Origin: Pelagibius sp028280305
GTDB lineage: Bacteria > Pseudomonadota > Alphaproteobacteria > Kiloniellales > Kiloniellaceae
Reading direction: 5' to 3' (one strand)
DNA length: 64,000 bases
Assembly: GCF_965233615.1 (NCBI RefSeq)
Contig: NZ_OZ247495.1
This document shows, in pieces, positions 1-10,230 of this stretch; position 1 is the first letter of the stretch, and every line of letters starts with the position of its first letter. The position numbers and the translations under genes were made by a program. The notes beneath the pieces are model-generated. The model saw nothing but the letters and a program-made list of their open reading frames with translations, ran no database searches and was not told the DNA's origin.

Positions 1-782
1 TGGCAGCGCAGCGTAAAGCCGCCTGGTCTGACATTGCCCGGCGGATCGCCCATGAAATCAAGAACCCGCTGACGCCGATCCAACTGGCAGCCGAGCGTTT
101 GAACCGGAAGTACGTTGACCAGATCGTCAACGACCCTGAAACCTTCAAGGTCTGTACCGACACCATTGTCCGCCATGTCGGCGACATCGGCCGCATGGTT
201 GATGAGTTTTCCTCTTTTGCGCGCATGCCCGCGCCTTCGATGCAGTCTGAGAATATCTCCAAGCTTGTCGAGCAAGCGGTTTTTCTTCAGCGTACCGCCC
301 ATCATGAAATCGCCTTCAGTGTTTCGCTGCCTGAGTCTCCGATCTATCTGGCCTGTGACAGCCGGCAGGTGGTGCAGGCGCTGACCAACCTGATCCTCAA
401 TGCCGTCGAGTCTATTGAGGGCCGGCACTTCCGTGATGGAGCGGAGGCGCCGTCGGGGACCATCGATCTGCAGGTAAAAGTCGATTCGTCGCGCTGCGTG
501 ATCGTGATCACGGATAACGGAAAGGGTCTTCCTCAGCAGGACCGCGCCCGCTTGACTGAACCTTATGTCACCACCCGTGAAAGGGGCACCGGCCTTGGAC
601 TGGCGATTGTGAAAAAGATCATGGAAGATCACGGCGGCAACCTGGTCTTGAAGGACAGAGAGAGTGGTGGTGCCGTGGTAAGCTTGGTATTCCCGCTGCG
701 CGACGAGCAGGCCGACGGTGCTGCGTCTCGTGACGTACAGGCGGCTGCATTGCTGGGCGGGAGAGCGGCTGGTAATGGCTGA
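1..782 (+). CDS. ntrY: Nitrogen-regulation sensor histidine kinase NtrY, C-terminal part (5' truncated by window edge)
   Basis: The reading frame is open from base 3 to the stop, giving 259 residues of the kinase core; the membrane, HAMP and PAS parts lie outside the window. The fragment begins in the dimerisation/phosphoacceptor helix with the H-box IAHEIKNPLTPIQLAAERL, typical of NtrY. The ATPase domain follows, with an N-box (LTNLILNAVES), a G1 box (DNGKGLP) and a G2 box (GTGLGLAIVKKI). NtrY is a membrane kinase that phosphorylates NtrX in nitrogen, redox and envelope control of Alphaproteobacteria. The stop overlaps the start of ntrX by 8 bases, so the two are translationally coupled. The identification rests on the H-box and on the neighbour. 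Confidence 0.93.
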   Translation, partial: AAQRKAAWSDIARRIAHEIKNPLTPIQLAAERLNRKYVDQIVNDPETFKVCTDTIVRHVGDIGRMVDEFSSFARMPAPSMQSENISKLVEQAVFLQRTAHHEIAFSVSLPESPIYLACDSRQVVQALTNLILNAVESIEGRHFRDGAEAPSGTIDLQVKVDSSRCVIVITDNGKGLPQQDRARLTEPYVTTRERGTGLGLAIVKKIMEDHGGNLVLKDRESGGAVVSLVFPLRDEQADGAASRDVQAAALLGGRAAGNG

Positions 783-2166
783 CGAAATCCTGATCGTCGA
801 TGACGAAAGCGATATCCGCCTTCTGATCAAAGGCGTCCTTGAGGACGAGGGTTACGAGACCCGGGATGCCGGCGACAGCGACACGGCCCTGGATATGCTC
901 CGCGATCGTCGTCCGAGCTTGGTGGTGCTGGACATCTGGCTGCAGAACTCAGCGCTGGACGGAATGGAGATCCTGAGCGTCATCAAGAAAGAGCACCCTT
1001 TGGTCCCCGTCGTCATGATCTCCGGCCACGGCAATATCGAAACGGCGGTCAACGCCATCAAGATTGGCGCCTACGACTTTATTGAGAAGCCTTTCAAGTC
1101 GGATCGCCTACTGTTGATTGTCCAGCGCGCCATCGAGGCGGCAAAACTGCGCAGCGAAAACGAAGAGTTGCGGCTGCGGGTCGGCCAGCCTTCGGATCTC
1201 ATCGGATCCTCGCCCTGGTTTCATCAAGTGAGCCAGGCGGTGCGTAAGGTAGCGCCCACCGGCAGCCGGGTTCTGATCACCGGGCCGGCCGGCGCCGGCA
1301 AGGAAGTCGTGGCCCGTCAGCTCCACGCCTGTTCCCATCGCGCCGAGGCCAGTTTCGTGGCGCTCAACTGCGCGACCATGCACCCGGATCGTTTGGAGTC
1401 GGAGCTTTTCGGAACCGCGCCCGGTCTTGATGGCAGTGATTCGCCGGGCAAGGTTGGCACCTTCGAGCGTGCCCATGGCGGTACTCTGTTGCTGGACGAA
1501 GTGGCCGACATGCCGATGGAAACCCAGGGCAAGATCGTACGGGCTCTGCAGGAACAGACCTTTCAGCGGGTCGGCGACGACCGCCGTGTTGCCGTCGATG
1601 TCCGGGTGATCGCTTCGACCAACCGTGACCTGCCGGAACTCATAGAAGAGGGGCGGTTCCGCGAAGACCTCTTTTACCGCCTGAACGTGGTGCCGCTGGA
1701 GGTGCCGGCGCTGCGCGAACGGCGGGAGGACATACCTGATCTGGTCTCGTTTTTCATGGAACGGGCGGCGGAGAATGCCGGGTTGCCGCCACGCAGCCTG
1801 AGTGACGACACCCTGGCCGCGCTGAGGGCCTATGACTGGCCGGGCAATGTCCGCCAACTCCGCAACGTTATCGAGTGGGTGCTGATCATGGCGCCGGGCG
1901 GCCCGCACGATCCGGTTCGCCCGGATATGCTGCCGCCTGAGATCGGCGCCTCTGCGCCGGCATCCTTGCCGGGCGAAACAGGGGAGGAAATCATGTCGTT
2001 GCCCCTGCGCGAAGCCAGGGAGGTTTTTGAGCGTAAGTACCTCGAAGCGCAGGTTATGCGCTTCGGCGGCAATATCTCTCGAACCGCAAATTTCGTCGGC
2101 ATGGAGCGCTCGGCGCTGCACCGCAAGCTGCGCTCTCTGGGCGTGGGCACAGCCGACCGGGCCTGA
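775..2166 (+). CDS. ntrX: NtrX, sigma-54-type response regulator with a divergent GAFTGA region
   Basis: 463 residues starting at the ATG that overlaps the ntrY stop; the frame is open further upstream but the receiver domain starts right here (MADEILIVDDESD). The receiver has acidic residues D9/D10, phosphoacceptor D53 and K105. The AAA+ domain has Walker A GPAGAGKE (170-177) and Walker B GGTLLLDE (235-242). A Fis-type helix-turn-helix lies near the C-terminus (GGNISRTANFVGMERSALHR). Where sigma-54 activators carry GAFTGA after ELFG, this protein reads ELFGTAPGLDGSDSPGK, so the sigma-54 contact loop is not conserved. It is the DNA-binding partner of NtrY. The lost loop suggests it may act as a repressor or through another sigma factor. 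Confidence 0.93.
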   Translation: MADEILIVDDESDIRLLIKGVLEDEGYETRDAGDSDTALDMLRDRRPSLVVLDIWLQNSALDGMEILSVIKKEHPLVPVVMISGHGNIETAVNAIKIGAYDFIEKPFKSDRLLLIVQRAIEAAKLRSENEELRLRVGQPSDLIGSSPWFHQVSQAVRKVAPTGSRVLITGPAGAGKEVVARQLHACSHRAEASFVALNCATMHPDRLESELFGTAPGLDGSDSPGKVGTFERAHGGTLLLDEVADMPMETQGKIVRALQEQTFQRVGDDRRVAVDVRVIASTNRDLPELIEEGRFREDLFYRLNVVPLEVPALRERREDIPDLVSFFMERAAENAGLPPRSLSDDTLAALRAYDWPGNVRQLRNVIEWVLIMAPGGPHDPVRPDMLPPEIGASAPASLPGETGEEIMSLPLREAREVFERKYLEAQVMRFGGNISRTANFVGMERSALHRKLRSLGVGTADRA

Positions 2167-2191
2167 GCGCGAAAACGGGGCACAGTAGTCT

Positions 2192-3568
2192 ATGAAGGTT
2201 ATTATCTGCGGCGCGGGCCAGGTCGGCTTCAACATCGCGCGCTATCTTTCCAGCGAGAACGCGGACATTACGGTGATCGATCAGTCACGCGAACTGGTTG
2301 AGAAGATCACCGATTCACTGGATGTGAAGGGCCTGGTCGGTTTCGCGTCTCATCCCAACGTGCTGGAGAGCGCCGGCGCCTCCGATGCGGAGATGGTGAT
2401 TGCCGTCACCTATGCCGACGAGGTCAACATGGTGGCCTGCCAGATCTGCCATTCGATCTTCGAGGTGCCGACGAAGATCGCCCGAGTGCGCGAACAGAGC
2501 TATCTCGACCCGCTCTGGTCTGACCTTTTCAGCCGCGACCACATGCCGATCGACGTCATTATCTCGCCGGAGATTGAGGTGGCCAAGGCGATCGAGCGCC
2601 GCCTCCAACTGCCCGGTGCCTTCGACGTGCAGCCCCTGGCGGATGGAAAGGTCAGTCTGGTCGGCTTGCATTGCACCGAAGATACGCCGGTCATCCATAC
2701 GCCGCTGCGCCAGCTAACGGCCTTGTTTCCCGATCTGCACATCGTGGTGATCGGCATTTCGCGCGACGGTCAGGGTTTCGTGCCGACGCCGGACGACGAC
2801 CTTCAGGTGGGCGACGATGTCTATCTGGTTGCCGACACGAGTCATCTGGCGCGCACGATGTCGGCCTTCGGTCACGAGGAAAAAGAGGCCCGCCGGGTCA
2901 TCATCGTCGGCGGCGGCAACATCGGCCTTAATTTGGCGACCGCCGTCGAAAAGAACCACCCGCACGTGAATCTCAAAGTCATCGAAGTGGACAAGCGGCG
3001 CGCCGAGACGGTGGCCCAGGCCCTGGAGCGCACGGTCGTCATCCACGGCGATGCCCTGGATACAGAGATTTTGGAGGAAGCCAACGCCTCCGTTGCCGAA
3101 ACGGTCATCGCGGTTTCCAACGATGACGAGGTCAACATCCTCACCTCGTTGCTCGCGAAACGCTATGGCTGCGCAAGGGCGGTGACCCTGATCAACAAGA
3201 CTTCCTATGGGCCGCTGATCGGCACCTTGGGCATTGATACGGTGGTCAGTCCGCGGGCCATCACCGTATCGACCATTCTGCAGCATGTCAGGCGGGGCCG
3301 CATCCGCTCCGTTCATTCGTTGAGCGAGGGCTTTGGCGAGGTTATCGAAGCCGAGGCGCTGGAAACCTCCAGTCTTGTCGGCGTGCCGATCCGCGAAGCC
3401 CGTCTGCCGGAAGGTGTGATCGTCGGCGCCATCGTACGCGGCGATGAGGTCATCATTCCCCGCGGCGACACGGTGACGCGCGCCAACGATCTGGTGGTCA
3501 TCTTCGCGCGCTCGGAAGCGGTGAAGAAAGTCGAGAAGCTCTTTGCGGTGAAGCTGGAGTTTTTCTAG
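2192..3568 (+). CDS. trkA: Trk system potassium uptake regulatory protein TrkA
   Basis: 458 residues, the usual TrkA length. The protein is a tandem of two RCK units. Each begins with a Rossmann nucleotide-binding motif (ICGAGQVGFNIARYL at the N-terminus, IVGGGNIGLNLATAV near residue 235) and ends with a TrkA-C domain. It is a cytosolic, peripheral membrane protein that gates the TrkH/TrkG potassium channel in response to NAD(H) or ATP; no trkH is present in the window. The gene starts 25 bases after ntrX on the same strand. The ntrYX-trkA-hfq-hflX order is common in Alphaproteobacteria and suggests a single long transcription unit. The ribosome-binding site is weak (a short G run 10-15 bases before ATG). 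Confidence 0.95.
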   Translation: MKVIICGAGQVGFNIARYLSSENADITVIDQSRELVEKITDSLDVKGLVGFASHPNVLESAGASDAEMVIAVTYADEVNMVACQICHSIFEVPTKIARVREQSYLDPLWSDLFSRDHMPIDVIISPEIEVAKAIERRLQLPGAFDVQPLADGKVSLVGLHCTEDTPVIHTPLRQLTALFPDLHIVVIGISRDGQGFVPTPDDDLQVGDDVYLVADTSHLARTMSAFGHEEKEARRVIIVGGGNIGLNLATAVEKNHPHVNLKVIEVDKRRAETVAQALERTVVIHGDALDTEILEEANASVAETVIAVSNDDEVNILTSLLAKRYGCARAVTLINKTSYGPLIGTLGIDTVVSPRAITVSTILQHVRRGRIRSVHSLSEGFGEVIEAEALETSSLVGVPIREARLPEGVIVGAIVRGDEVIIPRGDTVTRANDLVVIFARSEAVKKVEKLFAVKLEFF

Positions 3569-3626
3569 AATTGCCGGCTTGGCGAAGCAGCCCTTCGTCG
3601 CCGCAATAAAGGGAAAGAGACCGATC

Positions 3627-4490
3627 ATGCCTCGTCAAGCCTACGTCAATGGCCGTTATCGCCCTCACGGGGACGCTGCCGTGCATATCGAGGATCGCGG
3701 CTATCAGTTCGCCGACGGTGTCTACGAGGTCGTTCCGGTCTACAACGGCATCCTTGTGGATGAGGACCTTCATCTCGACCGCCTGGATCGCTCCCTCCGG
3801 GAACTGCGGATCGAAGCGCCGATGTCGCGGGCATCGATGAAGCTGGTGGCGAGGGAACTGATGCGGCGCAACAGGCTTTCCAACGGGTTTCTCTATATGC
3901 AGGTCACGCGGGGCGTGGCGCCCCGCGACCACAAGTTTCCCAAGAACGCGACGCCTTCCCTGGTCATGACCACGCGTCAGATGAAGCCGCACAGTGCGGC
4001 GATGCTGAACAACGGTCTGAAGGTCATCACCGTGCCGGACGAACGCTGGGCGCGTTGCGACATCAAGTCGGTTTCTCTGCTGCCGAACATTCTGGGCAAG
4101 CAGGCGGCTGTGGACGCCGGTGCCGACGATGCCTGGCAGGTCGACGGGGAAGGGCAGGTGACAGAAGGCACCTCCAACAATGCCTGGATCGTTACCGAGG
4201 GCAATCAGGTGGTGACCCGCAATGCGAACAACGCGATCCTGAACGGCATCACCCGTATCACGCTGTTGGAACTCATCAAGGCCGAGGGCTACGAACTGGT
4301 CGAGCGGTCGTTCTCGGTCGAGGAGGCTAAAGCGGCGCGGGAAGCCTTCCTCACCTCCAGCACCTCCTTTGTCCTGCCGATCACCCAGATCGACGATCAA
4401 CCGGTCGGCAACGGCCACCCGGGCATCCTCACCGGCAAGCTGCGTCAGCACTATCTGGACTACATGCAGTCCCTCGGGAAGACGGCCTAG
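3627..4490 (+). CDS. dat: D-amino-acid aminotransferase (class IV PLP enzyme)
   Basis: 287 residues from the ATG preceded by a GGGAAAGAGA ribosome-binding site; an in-frame GTG further upstream is less likely. The fold-type IV aminotransferase signature is present: PLP lysine K147 in the CDIKSVSLLPN segment, and the cofactor-phosphate motif EGTSNNAWIV. The protein should interconvert D-alanine and 2-oxoglutarate with pyruvate and D-glutamate, supplying D-amino acids for peptidoglycan. Branched-chain aminotransferase and aminodeoxychorismate lyase share the fold, but the DIKS and EGTSNN motifs fit the D-amino-acid enzyme best. It follows trkA by 58 bases and is followed 23 bases later by a HAD phosphatase. 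Confidence 0.85.
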   Translation: MPRQAYVNGRYRPHGDAAVHIEDRGYQFADGVYEVVPVYNGILVDEDLHLDRLDRSLRELRIEAPMSRASMKLVARELMRRNRLSNGFLYMQVTRGVAPRDHKFPKNATPSLVMTTRQMKPHSAAMLNNGLKVITVPDERWARCDIKSVSLLPNILGKQAAVDAGADDAWQVDGEGQVTEGTSNNAWIVTEGNQVVTRNANNAILNGITRITLLELIKAEGYELVERSFSVEEAKAAREAFLTSSTSFVLPITQIDDQPVGNGHPGILTGKLRQHYLDYMQSLGKTA

Positions 4491-4513
4491 GCAGGCCAGA
4501 CGCACACAATCCC

Positions 4514-5176
4514 ATGACCTTGCCTTCTCCAAAAGCCATCCTGTTTGATTGGGACAACACCCTGGTGGACAGTTGGGCGGTGATTCATCATGCGCTCAGT
4601 GCCACCTTCGAGGCCATGGGACAGCGCCCCTGGACCCTGGAGGAGGCCCGCCAGAAAGTGCGCAAGTCGGCGCGCGACAGTTTCCCTGAGATTTTTGGCG
4701 ACCGCTCTGATGAAGCGATGGAGGTGTTTTACGGGACCTTCGAGGCCAGTCATCTGGAACGGCTCACACCCTATGCCGATGCCGAGGCGATGTTGCTGGA
4801 ACTGACGGCGCAGCCGGGCCTGAAGCTCGGAGTGGTGAGTAACAAAAAAGGGGTATTACTGCGGCGGGAAGTCGTCCATCTGGGCTGGGACCGGCATTTC
4901 GTTTCGCTGGTCGGCGCCAACGACGCGGCAAAAGACAAGCCGGCCCCGGAGGTCGTGGACTTTGCCTTGGCAGGCAGCGGTATCGCGCCGGGACCGGCTG
5001 TTTGGTTCGTCGGCGACACCGATATCGACCTGATCTGCGCGCAAAACAGCGGCTGCACCGGTATCCTGCTGCGCGAGGATCCACCGGGCCCTGGGGAATT
5101 CGAGGTAGAGGCCCTGAAACACCATGTTTTCGGCTGTGCGGATTTGTCCCGGTTGGTTTTGCAAAACCTGGGATAA
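4514..5176 (+). CDS. HAD-superfamily phosphatase, phosphoglycolate-phosphatase-like
   Basis: 220 residues. HAD motif I is FDWDNTLVDSW, with the nucleophile aspartate followed by the general acid two residues on. Motif II lies in VVSNKKG, the motif III lysine in AKDKPAPE, and motif IV in FVGDTDIDL. The helical cap lies between motifs I and II, as in the Gph/PGMB class C1 enzymes. The substrate is probably a small phosphomonoester, but the sequence does not fix it. A second, more typical Gph is encoded at 34.3 kb. The gene lies between dat and hfq and is probably in their operon. Confidence 0.85.
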   Translation: MTLPSPKAILFDWDNTLVDSWAVIHHALSATFEAMGQRPWTLEEARQKVRKSARDSFPEIFGDRSDEAMEVFYGTFEASHLERLTPYADAEAMLLELTAQPGLKLGVVSNKKGVLLRREVVHLGWDRHFVSLVGANDAAKDKPAPEVVDFALAGSGIAPGPAVWFVGDTDIDLICAQNSGCTGILLREDPPGPGEFEVEALKHHVFGCADLSRLVLQNLG

Positions 5177-5387
5177 CAAAGGGTTGAATTTGAATTCATC
5201 GCGCACACCTGTTGCACAGCGGATGAATTTTCATTTCACCGAAGCCATGCTATGGAAAGCTGCAAATGGGTGCTGGCTGGGTTAGACTCGCCAATCTGAA
5301 CAAGCCAATGACTGCGTTATTTGAGCCGCACAAAAGCTGGTCAAGAAAAACAAGTCGTTACTAAGAACAACAATAAAGGTACGAAAA
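5177..5387 (+). other. Leader and probable promoter region of hfq
   Basis: This 211-base gap is clearly more AT-rich than its surroundings and contains no open frame of note. It probably holds an hfq promoter, since hfq is usually also transcribed on its own. I could not pick a convincing -35/-10 pair. An AAAGG ribosome-binding site sits about 10 bases before the hfq ATG. Confidence 0.4.
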
Positions 5388-5645
5388 ATGGCCGCTGAAA
5401 AGAATCAAAGCGTGCAGGACGTCTTCCTCAATCACATTCGCAAGAACAAGGTGCCGGTAACGGTATTTCTGGTGAATGGTGTCAAGCTGCAGGGAATTGT
5501 TACCTGGTTCGACAATTTCTCAGTATTGCTTCGTCGCGACGCTCACTCGCAGCTGGTTTACAAGCATGCGATTTCAACGGTAATGCCGGCGACTCCGGTG
5601 CAACTGTTCGAGCCGTCAAAAGAAGAGGAAGCGGCGCAAGGTTAA
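5388..5645 (+). CDS. hfq: RNA chaperone Hfq
   Basis: 85 residues, the usual length for alphaproteobacterial Hfq. The Sm1 region (QDVFLNHIRKNKVPVTVFL and the VNGVKLQG strand) and the Sm2 signature YKHAIST are intact. The short C-terminal tail is acidic, as in many Alphaproteobacteria. Hfq forms a hexamer that binds U-rich and A-rich RNA and mediates small-RNA regulation in the cytosol. It sits between the HAD gene and hflX, the conserved hfq-hflX pairing. Confidence 0.98.
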   Translation: MAAEKNQSVQDVFLNHIRKNKVPVTVFLVNGVKLQGIVTWFDNFSVLLRRDAHSQLVYKHAISTVMPATPVQLFEPSKEEEAAQG

Positions 5646-5768
5646 GGCTGTGGGTGCCAGCTTTGCTGCGCCCTGGCTTTGAGCGCTTCTGGGTCCTGCT
5701 CCTCCGGGCCGTGATCCCACAGATGATATCGTCGGTTCCTGCTTCCTGAAAGAAAGGGGCGGCTTCCT

Positions 5769-7151
5769 GTGCCGCCATCGTTGATGACCGATTACGCCCT
5801 GGTCTTGCACCCGGACATACAGCAGAGCGGCGGCCAGCAGAATGATGGCGGCCCGGCTCTCCGTGCGCCTGAGGCCCGCCTGGAAGAGGCGGTCGGCCTC
5901 GCCGCGGCCATTGGCCTGGAGGTTGTGCAGAGCGAGGTTGTCACTGTAAAGAAAGTCCGCCCGGCGACGTTGATCGGCGGCGGTGCCGTGGAACGCTTCA
6001 TCGAGGAAATCCGCGCCCGGGATATCGGGGTGGTTGTCGTCGACAGCGCGCTCAGTCCGGTCCAGCAGCGCAATCTCGAGAAAGCCTGGGACTGCAAGGT
6101 CATCGACCGCACCGGCCTGATCTTGGAGATTTTCGGGGCCCGGGCGCGCACCAAGGAGGGCAAGCTGCAGGTTGAACTGGCGGCCCTCAGCTACCAGCGC
6201 TCCCGCCTTGTGCGGTCCTGGACCCACCTCGAACGCCAACGCGGTGGTGCGGGTTTCATGGGCGGCCCCGGTGAGCGGCAGCTCGAAATCGACCGGCGCC
6301 TGATTACCGAGCGGATTACGCGCCTGAAGAAGGAACTGACACAGGTCCAGCGTACCCGGGGTCTGCACCGCGGCGCCCGTCAGCGGGTGCCTTATCCGGT
6401 GGTTACCTTCGTAGGCTACACCAATGCCGGAAAGTCGACCCTCTTCAATCGCCTGACCGAAGCCAAGGTTCTGGCGCGCGACCAGCTTTTCGCAACCCTG
6501 GACCCAACCATGCGCCGGGTCGTACTGCCCTCCGGACAGGTCGTTATCCTGTCGGACACCGTCGGCTTCATCTCCGACCTGCCCACCGACCTGGTGGCGG
6601 CTTTCCGCGCCACTCTGGAAGAAGTGCTGGCGGCGGATCTCATTCTGCACGTGCGGGACGCGGCCCATCCCGACAGCCGGGCCCAGCAGGCTGACGTCGA
6701 AGCCGTCTTGGCAGACCTTGGCGTCACCGACGCCGCCGAACACCTGCTGGAGGTCCTGAACAAGTGCGATCTCTTGGCGCCGGAGGAGCGGGCCCGCCTG
6801 AGCCTGCGCGATGCGGAGCAGCCCAAGGCCGTGCTTTGCTCGGCGCTGACGGGGGAGGGTTGCGACGAGGTGCTGGAGATGATCGACCGCGCGCTCTCGG
6901 CCAAGCGGGTGGAGGCCAGCCTGGAACTGCCCCTGTCGGCCGGAGCGGCTCTTTCCTGGCTCTATGACCGGGCGGAGGTCATGGAGCGGCGGGATGACGG
7001 GATGGACTGTTTTCTGACGCTGAAAATCGCACCCGCCGATCTGCGGCGATATCTTAAGAAATTTCCGGAATCAGCAGAAATCAATAAAGAATTGGCCGAA
7101 ACCTACGGTCAAGCTCAATCAGCCCGCGAAAAGGATCTGCAGAGCGGTTGA
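5769..7151 (+). CDS. hflX: Ribosome-associated GTPase HflX
   Basis: About 460 residues. The start is ambiguous: a GTG at 5769 has an AAAGGGG ribosome-binding site nine bases upstream, and an ATG at 5784 is the alternative. The N-terminal HflX domain carries LIGGGAVE and a GGPGERQLEIDRR segment. A coiled-coil linker follows, then the G domain with G1 GYTNAGKST, G3 DTVGFI, G4 NKCD and G5 SALTGEG. HflX binds the 50S subunit and rescues or splits stalled and heat-damaged ribosomes. The -35 box of the groESL promoter overlaps its stop codon. Confidence 0.96.
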   Translation: MPPSLMTDYALVLHPDIQQSGGQQNDGGPALRAPEARLEEAVGLAAAIGLEVVQSEVVTVKKVRPATLIGGGAVERFIEEIRARDIGVVVVDSALSPVQQRNLEKAWDCKVIDRTGLILEIFGARARTKEGKLQVELAALSYQRSRLVRSWTHLERQRGGAGFMGGPGERQLEIDRRLITERITRLKKELTQVQRTRGLHRGARQRVPYPVVTFVGYTNAGKSTLFNRLTEAKVLARDQLFATLDPTMRRVVLPSGQVVILSDTVGFISDLPTDLVAAFRATLEEVLAADLILHVRDAAHPDSRAQQADVEAVLADLGVTDAAEHLLEVLNKCDLLAPEERARLSLRDAEQPKAVLCSALTGEGCDEVLEMIDRALSAKRVEASLELPLSAGAALSWLYDRAEVMERRDDGMDCFLTLKIAPADLRRYLKKFPESAEINKELAETYGQAQSAREKDLQSG

Positions 7152-7176
7152 CTCTTCGCCTGTGGACTTCTATATG
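7148..7176 (+). promoter_or_regulatory. Sigma-70-type promoter of groES-groEL
   Basis: TTGACT at 7148-7153 and TATATG at 7171-7176 are separated by 17 bases, close to the housekeeping consensus. The -35 box overlaps the hflX stop codon, and the predicted start point falls inside the CIRCE element just downstream. Confidence 0.75.
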
Positions 7177-7181
7177 CTGAC

Positions 7182-7208
7182 TTGGCACTCGCTTGATGGG
7201 AGTGCTAA
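7182..7208 (+). promoter_or_regulatory. CIRCE operator (HrcA binding site)
   Basis: TTGGCACTC, nine bases, GAGTGCTAA: this matches the CIRCE consensus TTAGCACTC-N9-GAGTGCTAA with a single mismatch. It lies directly after the -10 box and about 80 bases before groES, the classic location for HrcA repression of the chaperonin operon. No hrcA is in the window. Confidence 0.95.
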
Positions 7209-7287
7209 CAGAGGATAGGGGGAGGGTTCTGGCAGCTTTCTTCCATCCCAAAGCTGATTCAAACCAACTCACACAGGGTGGAGTTCC

Positions 7288-7572
7288 ATGAAATTTAGGC
7301 CTCTGCATGACCGTGTCGTGGTCGAGCCGCTTGAGGAAGAAGAGAAAACCGCTGGCGGCATCATCATTCCGGATACTGCGAAAGAAAAGCCGATGCAGGG
7401 CAAGGTCCTGGCTGTCGGCAATGGCGCCCGCGGCGATGACGGCAAAGTCACCGCTTTGGACGTGAAGAAGGGCGACAAGGTCCTTTACGGCAAGTGGTCG
7501 GGCACGGAAGTGAAGCTGGACGGCAAGACCATGCTGATCATGCGTGAATCCGACATCATGGGCGTTATCTAA
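7288..7572 (+). CDS. groES: Co-chaperonin GroES
   Basis: 94 residues, full length. The N-terminal motif RPLHDRVVVEPLEEEEKTAGG and the mobile-loop segment around GGIIIPDTAKEKP are intact, as is the roof region. GroES caps the GroEL ring during folding of client proteins in the cytosol. It lies behind the CIRCE-controlled promoter and 18 bases before groEL, forming a two-gene operon. A GGTGGAG ribosome-binding site precedes the ATG. Confidence 0.98.
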   Translation: MKFRPLHDRVVVEPLEEEEKTAGGIIIPDTAKEKPMQGKVLAVGNGARGDDGKVTALDVKKGDKVLYGKWSGTEVKLDGKTMLIMRESDIMGVI

Positions 7573-7590
7573 AAAGGAAGAGATCCAGAA

Positions 7591-9243
<1,653 letters not shown>

Positions 9244-9279
9244 GCTCAGACCTGCCCAAGCAGACCAGACTTGTAAGGG

Positions 9280-9308
9280 GGGCCGCGGCGATTGCCGCGG
9301 CCCTTTTT
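9280..9308 (+). terminator. Rho-independent terminator of groESL
   Basis: A perfect 10-bp stem (GGGCCGCGGC / GCCGCGGCCC) with a GATT loop is followed by five T residues, 37 bases after the groEL stop. Confidence 0.93.
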
Positions 9309-9364
9309 GCTTTTCAGGCCGTGCGGCCCAGGTTAGACGGGAGCGCAGTCAGCCAGAGGTTCCT

Positions 9365-10168
9365 TTGATCGATATCCAGAACGTCGCCGCCATTATCGAG
9401 GAGATCGCCGCCGAGACGGTGATGCCGCGTTTCCGCGCCCTGGAGGATGCGGACATCCAGGAAAAGGTCGCCGGCGAGCTGGTCACCGTGGTCGACCTTG
9501 CGGTCGAGAAAGCGCTCAACGAGCGCCTGCCTGACCTTCTGCCCGGTTCGCTGATGGTCGGGGAGGAGGGAGTCCACGCCCAACCCGAGCTCATGGCGCG
9601 GCTCGATGGGGAGGAGACGCTGTGGGTCGTCGATCCTATAGACGGCACCCGCAACTTTGCGCGCGGACGAGAGGCCTTTGCCATCATGGTTGCCCTGGTC
9701 GAGAAGGGCGAGACGCGGGCCGCCTGGATCCTGGAGCCCGCCAGCGGGCGCTTTGGTATCGCCGAAGCCGGGTCCGGCGCCTGGATGAACGGCCGCCGCC
9801 TAAAGGCCGCGGCATCGGACCGGCCGGCGGCAATGAGCGGCAGTCTCCATGCCTCCAATTACGCCCCCAAAGCGCTGGGCCGGCGGGTCGATCAGCGGCG
9901 TGACCGCGTCCGCGCCGTGAGATCTCTGGGCTGCGCCGGCGCCGAATACCTGCGTCTTGCCGAGGGTGCGATTCACTTCAGTCTCTTCACCCGCCTGATG
10001 CCCTGGGACCACGTGCCCGGCGCGCTGATCCACCGCGAGGCCGGTGGGGTTTCCCTCTGTTTCGACCGCCAGCCTTACCGTGCCGACCGCTACCGCGAGC
10101 TGGGTCTGCTGATGGCCCCGGACCAGGGCAGTTGGGACGCCCTCTACGCAACACTGCTGGAAGACTAG
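9365..10168 (+). CDS. Inositol-monophosphatase-family phosphatase (TTG start likely)
   Basis: 267 residues from a TTG preceded closely by AGAGGT. The frame stays open upstream into groEL, but homology to the family begins only at IDIQNVAAI. The metal-binding motifs of lithium-sensitive phosphatases are clear: E67/E68 in GEEG, D90-P-I-D93-G-T in WVVDPIDGTRNF, and the C-terminal PWDHVPG aspartate. It should dephosphorylate a sugar or inositol monophosphate in the cytosol, possibly histidinol-phosphate or 3'-phosphoadenosine compounds; family members cannot be told apart by motif alone. It lies between the groESL terminator and an exporter gene, on its own. Confidence 0.85.
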   Translation: MIDIQNVAAIIEEIAAETVMPRFRALEDADIQEKVAGELVTVVDLAVEKALNERLPDLLPGSLMVGEEGVHAQPELMARLDGEETLWVVDPIDGTRNFARGREAFAIMVALVEKGETRAAWILEPASGRFGIAEAGSGAWMNGRRLKAAASDRPAAMSGSLHASNYAPKALGRRVDQRRDRVRAVRSLGCAGAEYLRLAEGAIHFSLFTRLMPWDHVPGALIHREAGGVSLCFDRQPYRADRYRELGLLMAPDQGSWDALYATLLED

Positions 10169-10230
10169 ATTACCCACTTGCAACATGCCAGCGGGGCAAA
10201 TCATGCTGGCTATCGAACACGGAGGTTCAT

